Below are positions 5,293 to 6,096 of a stretch of DNA of 6,096 nt, in pieces; within the stretch, counting starts at the first letter, position 1, and every line of letters begins with the position of its first letter. The notes beneath the pieces are model-generated. The model was not told the DNA's origin. It did not search any database and saw only the letters and a list, made by a program, of their open reading frames with translations. The stretch spans positions 1-6,096 of the forward strand of contig CAZWFQ010000141.1 in NCBI GenBank assembly GCA_964633225.1, in the 5' to 3' direction. A program made the translations under genes and the position numbers. The stretch comes from JAKQIM01 sp964633225 (GTDB taxonomy: Bacteria > Chloroflexota > Anaerolineae > Anaerolineales > UBA4823).

Positions 5293-5487
5293 ATACATAT
5301 TCAACACAGAGAGTAAAATATGAATAACCCGGACCAGCCAATGGCCGCGTCTTTGTGTACCATAACGGCGCGCAATCGTATTACAGCAGCAGGGCCTTCC
5401 GCGGCTCGCTAAGGGTCTGAATTCGATATCAATTCGCTCTACTGACGCGAAGCTCACCAGGCAAGAGGAAAGATATTATCAAGCAGA
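5293..5487. other. Intergenic spacer without a convincing gene
   Basis: This stretch between antiporter and exporter holds no gene I can support. A 30-codon ORF (5320-5412, plus) begins after AGAGAG but its sequence is low-information. Another plus frame, open from 5328 to a TGA ending near 5420, translates to NGRVFVYHNGA and some Ser/Tyr residues, faintly like an FG-GAP repeat. At 5419-5435 there is an AT-rich near-palindrome, GAATT-C-GATATC-AATTC. A TATTAT at 5474-5479 is a possible -10 for the exporter but has no -35 partner. Confidence 0.6.
5419..5435. promoter_or_regulatory. Near-palindrome upstream of the LysE-type gene; possible operator
   Basis: GAATT (5419-5423) and AATTC (5431-5435) flank the palindrome GATATC (5425-5430), with one extra C at 5424 breaking perfect symmetry. 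It lies 52 bases upstream of the exporter start, where an operator would be placed. LysE-type genes are often controlled by a dedicated regulator, but none is in this window, so the role is inferred only. Confidence 0.25.
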
Positions 5488-6096
5488 ATGGAGTTCTCTT
5501 TTTTCCTTCGAGGGTTGGGCATTGGCTTTGCAATCGCCGCACCGGTTGGGCCAATCGGCGTGTTATGCATCCGCCGCACGTTGGCTGATGGCCGCGCCGC
5601 GGGTCTCATTTCAGGCCTGGGCGCCGCCACTGCCGATGCAATCTACGGCTGCATTGCCGGGTTCGGTCTGACCTTCATCTCAAGCTTCTTGGTCAGCCAG
5701 CAAGGCTGGCTGCGTATTGCCGGCGGTTTGTTTCTTTGTTACCTGGGCCTAAAGACCCTCTTGGCCAGGCCCGCCGAACAAGCCGCTGCAATCAAAGGCC
5801 AGGGGCTCCTGGGGGCTTATGCTTCAACGTTCTTCCTGACTCTCACCAATCCAATGACGATCCTTTCTTTCGCCGCCATTTTTGCCGGCTTGGGCCTGGC
5901 AAACACCAGCGGCAGCTATGTATCGGCGAGCACTTTGGTTATCGGCGTTTTTATGGGCTCTGCCGCCTGGTGGTTGATCTTGAGCGGCGGCGTCAGCCTG
6001 TTTCGAGACAAGTTCAATCTCCACGGATTGCAATGGGTCAACCGGATATCCGGGGCCATCATCCTGGCCTTTGGCTTGGTTGCACTGGTCAGCGCA
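5488..6096 (+). CDS. LysE/RhtB-family amino-acid exporter, truncated by the window edge
   Basis: An open frame of 203 codons from ATG at 5488 to the last base, with no stop, so the 3' end lies beyond the window; the family is usually 200-220 residues, so only a little should be missing. The first helix carries the family signature GIGFAIAAPVGPIGVLCIRRTL (11-32), followed by AGLISGLGAATADAIYG (38-54), a hydrophobic segment with YLGLKTLLARP (85-95), the conserved TLTNPMTILSFAAIF (118-132), and further helices at about 147-170 and 185-203. This is the six-helix LysE exporter pattern; members pump out amino acids such as lysine, threonine or homoserine, but the substrate cannot be read. In-frame TGA at 5443-5445 limits upstream extension, and no other ATG/GTG/TTG start precedes 5488. 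The nearest purine-rich ribosome-like site (AGAGGAAAG, 5464-5472) is unusually far, about 15 bases. Confidence 0.88.
   Translation, partial: MEFSFFLRGLGIGFAIAAPVGPIGVLCIRRTLADGRAAGLISGLGAATADAIYGCIAGFGLTFISSFLVSQQGWLRIAGGLFLCYLGLKTLLARPAEQAAAIKGQGLLGAYASTFFLTLTNPMTILSFAAIFAGLGLANTSGSYVSASTLVIGVFMGSAAWWLILSGGVSLFRDKFNLHGLQWVNRISGAIILAFGLVALVSA

Noticed and set aside
5320..5412. A 30-codon plus-strand ORF as a leader peptide for the exporter
   Set aside because: Only a weak AGAGAG precedes it, it has no run of any one amino acid as attenuator leaders do, and no alternative terminator hairpin with a T-run follows.
5419..5432. Possible cloning-vector contamination (EcoRI-EcoRV polylinker-like string)
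   Set aside because: The resemblance covers only about 14 bases and the flanks do not continue as any polylinker I remember; the spacer otherwise looks genomic.
5266..5457. A 63-codon minus-strand ORF in the spacer after the antiporter
   Set aside because: It overlaps the antiporter stop, has an unlikely Cys/Arg-rich composition and lacks family resemblance.

Overview
The window is a chromosomal, draft-assembly stretch of a bacterium of moderate GC content. It contains a run of exactly 100 N (1257-1356) that breaks one gene. Every gene recognised is an ordinary housekeeping or accessory bacterial gene. No rRNA, tRNA, CRISPR array, transposase, integrase or phage gene is visible. The gene families are too widespread to fix the taxon. 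The combination of a HemG-like flavodoxin, a CoA-binding protein with a C-terminal Cys-Pro motif, a small Cys-loop membrane protein and a ~166-residue protein of unknown function would suit an environmental lineage such as Chloroflexota, but that is a guess.

Layout. The left part (38-1616, minus strand) looks like a three-gene operon. A multi-pass membrane protein interrupted by the gap is followed 27 bases later by a CoA-binding-domain protein, and 9 bases after that by a flavodoxin of the protoporphyrinogen-oxidase type. A good sigma-70-type promoter (1647-1675) and a strong Shine-Dalgarno site precede the operon. Next, also on the minus strand, is a complete CNNM/CorC-HlyC membrane protein with a CBS pair (1764-3134). 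It has a perfect extended -10 promoter, a hairpin predicted at the very 5' end of its mRNA, and a hairpin overlapping its stop codon.

Divergent from it, across a 157-base intergenic region, is a plus-strand pair: a ~166-residue protein of unknown function (3292-3792) and a CPA1-type K+(Na+)/H+ antiporter with a C-terminal RCK_C domain (3821-5269). After 218 bases without a convincing gene comes a LysE/RhtB-type exporter (5488-6096) that runs off the right edge with no stop codon.

How the genes may work together: the centre of the window is about ion handling, with a CNNM/CorC-type divalent-cation or membrane-stress protein divergent from a monovalent cation/proton antiporter. The left operon is a redox or cofactor-related group whose joint role cannot be read from sequence alone. 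I did not find a convincing new defence, mobile or biosynthetic system. The more unusual items are small: the terminal mRNA hairpin on the CNNM gene, the stop-codon hairpin, the FG-GAP-like translated scrap in the 5270-5487 spacer, and the gap-split membrane gene.
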